Part shown: piece by piece, positions 60,966 through 64,000 of the stretch
Position numbering within the stretch: position 1 is the first letter of the stretch
Layout of the letters: each line of letters starts with the position of its first letter
Source of the DNA: Phycisphaerales bacterium
GTDB lineage: Bacteria; Planctomycetota; Phycisphaerae; UBA1845; Fen-1342
DNA: 64,000 bases
NCBI GenBank assembly: GCA_016710275.1
Contig: JADJXS010000001.1
Span: forward strand, 4,030,001-4,094,000
Direction: 5' to 3'
Notes under the pieces: model-generated
Told to the model about the DNA's origin: nothing
Database searches by the model: none
The model's input: only the letters and a program-made list of their open reading frames with translations
Translations under genes and position numbers: made by a program

Positions 60966-63900
60966 TCAGGGCACCAGCGGGCCGGTGAAGACCTGCTGCA
61001 GCACGCGGATGTCGTGCATGTCCACGTCGGCGTCGGCGTCCTGGTCGCACTTCGTACGGCAGAAATTCCCCGGCGGATAAGTCGTGCCCGGACCGCGCAG
61101 GCAGAAATAGGCCAGCGCCGCATCCGCGGCGTCCACGTCGCCGTCGTTGTTCTGATCGAACGGCAGCGACGCCGCCGCCGACCGCAGGAACGGGATGATC
61201 CGCTGCATCACGGCGGCGCGCGACGCGCTCGACCCGATCGCCTCGAAGGGGAAGCCGAAGGTGACGGTGTTGAACGACGGGCCGACCTGCTGCACCGCCG
61301 CCACGCCGCCGGCGCCGCCGACGTAGGTCAGCGCGGCGACCGCGCCGCTCTGCGCCGTCAGCACGTCCGGCGTCGGCACGCGATAGGGCGCTCCGCCGGC
61401 CTCATCGAAGGAGAAGGCGGACAGGCCGTTGAAAATGCCGCCGGCCGTGGGCGTGACGTTGGAGGTGTTGGCGCTGTCGGCCGCGTAGCCGATCTTGAGC
61501 TTCGTGGTCGCAAACGTCGCGCCGGCCGACTGGCCGATCAGGTCATAGGCAATCTCCGCGCCGCTGATGAACAGCCCGCGACCGCCGGCCAGGTAGGTGT
61601 TGAGGGCGGACTGCTCGCCGGCGCTGAGCGTCTGATCGGCGCTGCTCTCGTTACCGAGAATCCAGACCACGACGTTGAAGTTCGTCAGCGTCACCACCAG
61701 GTCGGTGATGGCTTCGTTGGCACAGGAGGAGAAGCCGTGGCCGTTGGCGGCCAGCGCCTCGGCGTGCTGCACGACGTAATCAAAGGCGTTGCTCTGCCGC
61801 CAGATCTGCCGCTCGATCGAATCGCCGGCGTAGGCCGGTGGGTGAGTGAAGGTCTGCACCGGGTTGGTCTGCCGGCGCAGCCGGTCAAAGCCGTTGACGA
61901 TCAGGATGTCGGCCGTGCCGCTGGTCGGCCGTCGCACAGCCAGCACCTCGGTCGGCATCGATTCGCCGCCGGCGTTGGTCGCGGCGATGCGCAGGTAGCG
62001 CGTCTGGCCGGTCGGCACGGCGGTGAGCGTGTGCGAGGTGACGTTGCCCAGCACGATCGGATCGCCGAAGCCGTATCCGTCGTTCGATTGATAGATGACA
62101 TATCCGGTGGCGGCGTCGCCGCGCGCTCCGTCGGCCAGCGGCGCGGTCCACGAAACCTGCACGTTGCCGCCGCCCAGGTCGATGACGCGCGGCGTGCGCG
62201 GTGTGTGCGGCGCGAAGGCCAGCGGCACGGCGCTGCCCGGCAGCGTGTTCAGGAAGCGGATGATGCCGTGCACGCAGGCGCGGCCCATCGCATCGCGGAT
62301 GCGCGGGTCGCGGAGCAGCTCGGCGTCCTGCGCATTGTCATGAAAGGCCAGCTCGACCAGCGTGGCGTCAAACTCGTTTCCATTGTTCGACGTCGCAATG
62401 GCCCCGTAGGAGCCGGTCAGCGTGGCCGAAGCGCGATCCACCCAGGCATGCTCGAACTCGGGGCTGAGGATCAGCAGGTCGTTGTCGATCTCGTTGGAGA
62501 GCGTCAGCGCAAAGGCCGACTGGTTCGTCGTCGCGCCAAGATCGGTGATGAGACAGAGCTGGCCGCGCGAGGTCTGGTTGAAGGCGTTGGTGTGAAACTC
62601 GAGGTAGACGCGCTTCCAGCGATCCACCTGCACGCCGCCGGCCGGCACGACGTTCATCTCCGCCGCCAGCCGCGCACCCGCGCCGACGTTGTCGCTCAGG
62701 TCGTCCCCCGCGCCGTCCCAGATCGACGAGCTGAATCCGACCGCCGTCTGGCCCAGTTCGCCATGCGCCCAGTAGCGCTGCCCTTCCTCGTCGCGCGGGT
62801 AGCCGCTGGTCGAGCCGGGGCCGGGGCGCGAGACGCTGCCCATGCCGCCGCCGAAGCGGATCGCGTCGGCAATCACGACCCCCGACAGCGGCGACTGGTT
62901 CGAAATCTCGACGTAGTGCGAAGAGCCGGCGCTGAAGTAGTAGTTCCCCAGCCACACCCAGCCGTTGCCGACCTCGCGATGATCGACCCGCACTTCGCTG
63001 ACGCCGCCGGTGTGGCTGATGCGATAAAGCTGCGGCACGCGGTTCGAGCTGGTGATGACGAACGTATAGACGGGATAGAAATCCGCCGCGGGAATCGTCG
63101 GTGTGTAGCGGGCGGTTGCGCTCTGCGACGCCGCCGTATTCGCGAAGCGATACGCGACGCCGGAGTTCGTGACGCCGTTCTCGTAATACTTCGGATTCGC
63201 ACTGTTCGACCAGGAGCCGGTGTAGGTCACGCCGGGGTCATCCTGGTCCAGCACGATCTCGATCGGCTGCCAGCCCAGCGGCCGCAACGGCACGACCGTC
63301 GACCCGGCGTTGAACAGATAGGCCGCGAAATAGTTCAACTGGTCGATGTTGCCGTAGTCCTCACACATTCCCAGCAGCACCGGCCGCTGCAGGAACCAGT
63401 TCGACGCGCCGGCCGTCCAGCCGTGGCCCGCCGCGATGTAGACCGTCACGCCGCTGAGTGCGCCGGTCGGCTGGCGGGTGGCGTTGGCGGATGGGCCGGC
63501 CGCCAGCGGCGATTCTTCGTAGTGGATCTGCCACGCATCCGTGTCGATCGCATCGGCCGGCACTTCCGGATCGACGGGCTTGGTGTACAGGTAGGCCGCC
63601 AGCGAGACATAGCCCGCCTCTTCCGGCTCGCGCACGGCGATCCGCACGCCCGCGCAGCGCGGGTCGCAAAGGAAGGGCGAGATCATCGCCCGCGAGATGC
63701 TCTCGGCGTCGATTTCGCTGATTCGCCACGGGTGGGCGATCGGCCCCTCCTGCGGAATTTTGCCCAGCGTCAGGTCCAACTCGAGGACGTTGTCGTGCCA
63801 TTCGGCGCGATCGACGATCGTGCCGGGCGGCAGCAGCGGAATTCCGAACTGCGTGTGAGCGTCGGCGGCAAATCCCACCAGCGTGATGAGCGTATCGACG

Positions 63901-64000
63901 GTCGCGGGTGAATCGACTTCCAGTTCGATCCCGGCCATCCGCTCCTGAAAAAAGCGGGCGGTTTCGTGATCTCCCTCGTGGGCGACCGTTGTTGCGGCCA
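60966..64000 (-). CDS. Secreted amidase-type protein with golvesin-like, Fn3 and dockerin-like parts (5' end outside window)
   Basis: At least 1010 residues; the frame is open to the right edge and the ATG at 63938 has no signal peptide, so the true start probably lies beyond. Numbering from 63938, residues 1-120 look GerMN-like. TVYIAAGHGW near 170, CEDYGNIDQL near 195, YLEFHTNA near 450 and LVELAFHDNAQD near 528 form the zinc and Glu pattern of an Amidase_3 N-acetylmuramoyl-L-alanine amidase. A golvesin-like beta domain (about 230-365) sits inside it. An Fn3 domain, another beta-rich domain and two EF-hand-like units (NNDGDVDAAD, DADADVDMHD) follow. Confidence 0.8.
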   Translation of the reverse strand, partial: AATTVAHEGDHETARFFQERMAGIELEVDSPATVDTLITLVGFAADAHTQFGIPLLPPGTIVDRAEWHDNVLELDLTLGKIPQEGPIAHPWRISEIDAESISRAMISPFLCDPRCAGVRIAVREPEEAGYVSLAAYLYTKPVDPEVPADAIDTDAWQIHYEESPLAAGPSANATRQPTGALSGVTVYIAAGHGWTAGASNWFLQRPVLLGMCEDYGNIDQLNYFAAYLFNAGSTVVPLRPLGWQPIEIVLDQDDPGVTYTGSWSNSANPKYYENGVTNSGVAYRFANTAASQSATARYTPTIPAADFYPVYTFVITSSNRVPQLYRISHTGGVSEVRVDHREVGNGWVWLGNYYFSAGSSHYVEISNQSPLSGVVIADAIRFGGGMGSVSRPGPGSTSGYPRDEEGQRYWAHGELGQTAVGFSSSIWDGAGDDLSDNVGAGARLAAEMNVVPAGGVQVDRWKRVYLEFHTNAFNQTSRGQLCLITDLGATTNQSAFALTLSNEIDNDLLILSPEFEHAWVDRASATLTGSYGAIATSNNGNEFDATLVELAFHDNAQDAELLRDPRIRDAMGRACVHGIIRFLNTLPGSAVPLAFAPHTPRTPRVIDLGGGNVQVSWTAPLADGARGDAATGYVIYQSNDGYGFGDPIVLGNVTSHTLTAVPTGQTRYLRIAATNAGGESMPTEVLAVRRPTSGTADILIVNGFDRLRRQTNPVQTFTHPPAYAGDSIERQIWRQSNAFDYVVQHAEALAANGHGFSSCANEAITDLVVTLTNFNVVVWILGNESSADQTLSAGEQSALNTYLAGGRGLFISGAEIAYDLIGQSAGATFATTKLKIGYAADSANTSNVTPTAGGIFNGLSAFSFDEAGGAPYRVPTPDVLTAQSGAVAALTYVGGAGGVAAVQQVGPSFNTVTFGFPFEAIGSSASRAAVMQRIIPFLRSAAASLPFDQNNDGDVDAADAALAYFCLRGPGTTYPPGNFCRTKCDQDADADVDMHDIRVLQQVFTGPLVP

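Noticed and set aside
59886..63911. Very long plus-strand open frame (1341 codons) opposite hmgA and the amidase
   Set aside because: It runs antisense through two clearly recognisable genes and its translation is rich in Arg, Gly and His without domains, a usual shadow frame in GC-rich DNA.

Overview
The window is GC-rich, densely coding bacterial chromosome, most likely from a planctomycete (Phycisphaerae or a close relative). Three points support this. Secreted proteins end in dockerin-like, EF-hand type tails with a recurrent NFDI(D/E)PF motif. SecA is very long (1324 residues). ECF sigma factors sit beside membrane regulators or a Ser/Thr kinase with TPRs. No rRNA gene or marker allows a firmer placement, so the taxonomy is an inference.

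Left part (1-21000): an IS200-like REP-associated transposase gene (361-813) sits between two 110-bp direct repeats. It is followed by a pyruvyl-transferase-like protein, a GlcE-like FAD oxidase with a small membrane partner, truD, dnaA, queC, an ECF sigma factor with a membrane-anchored partner, a PA0069-type radical SAM gene with a shifted N-terminus, the protein kinase PrkA, an M16 peptidase homologue without its zinc site, a secreted PQQ-type sugar dehydrogenase, a PLP decarboxylase, tRNA-Ala(GGC), tRNA-Phe(GAA), and a Fic protein behind three inverted repeats.

Middle part (21000-45300): efp and a SecA with an N-terminal transmembrane hairpin lie side by side. They are followed by a CorC/CNNM protein and a DMT transporter (overlapping), a zinc-ribbon membrane protein, two tandem lipoproteins, an orphan FecCD permease with no usual start codon, a tightly overlapped three-gene cassette (TIGR04255-like, unknown, DUF7689-like), a three-gene lipoprotein/membrane protein/amidohydrolase operon, a small gene with an in-frame amber codon, a secreted dockerin-tailed protein, a second palindromic repeat locus, a NYN-domain protein, a dipeptide epimerase, recO, rnc and a frameshifted pcm.

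Right part (45300-64000): a two-gene AAA ATPase plus TOPRIM module resembling OLD/PARIS/AbiL defence systems, a CNT nucleoside transporter, a redoxin-like protein without its cysteines, an RNA methyltransferase, and an ECF sigma factor next to a large Ser/Thr kinase with TPRs. Next comes a compact type VI secretion export set: hcp, vgrG, a PAAR protein with a papain-like C-terminus, and an overlapping lipoprotein gene that could encode immunity. The window closes with homogentisate dioxygenase and a large secreted amidase that runs off the right edge.

The best candidates for undescribed biology are the Hcp/VgrG/PAAR-peptidase/lipoprotein set (54661-59293), the AAA/TOPRIM pair (45332-47092), the three-gene cassette (31800-33450), the membrane-anchored SecA, and the Fic gene with its GGAAT inverted repeats. 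Several lesions (PA0069 gene, pcm, the amber codon, the missing permease start) should be checked against reads before being treated as biology.
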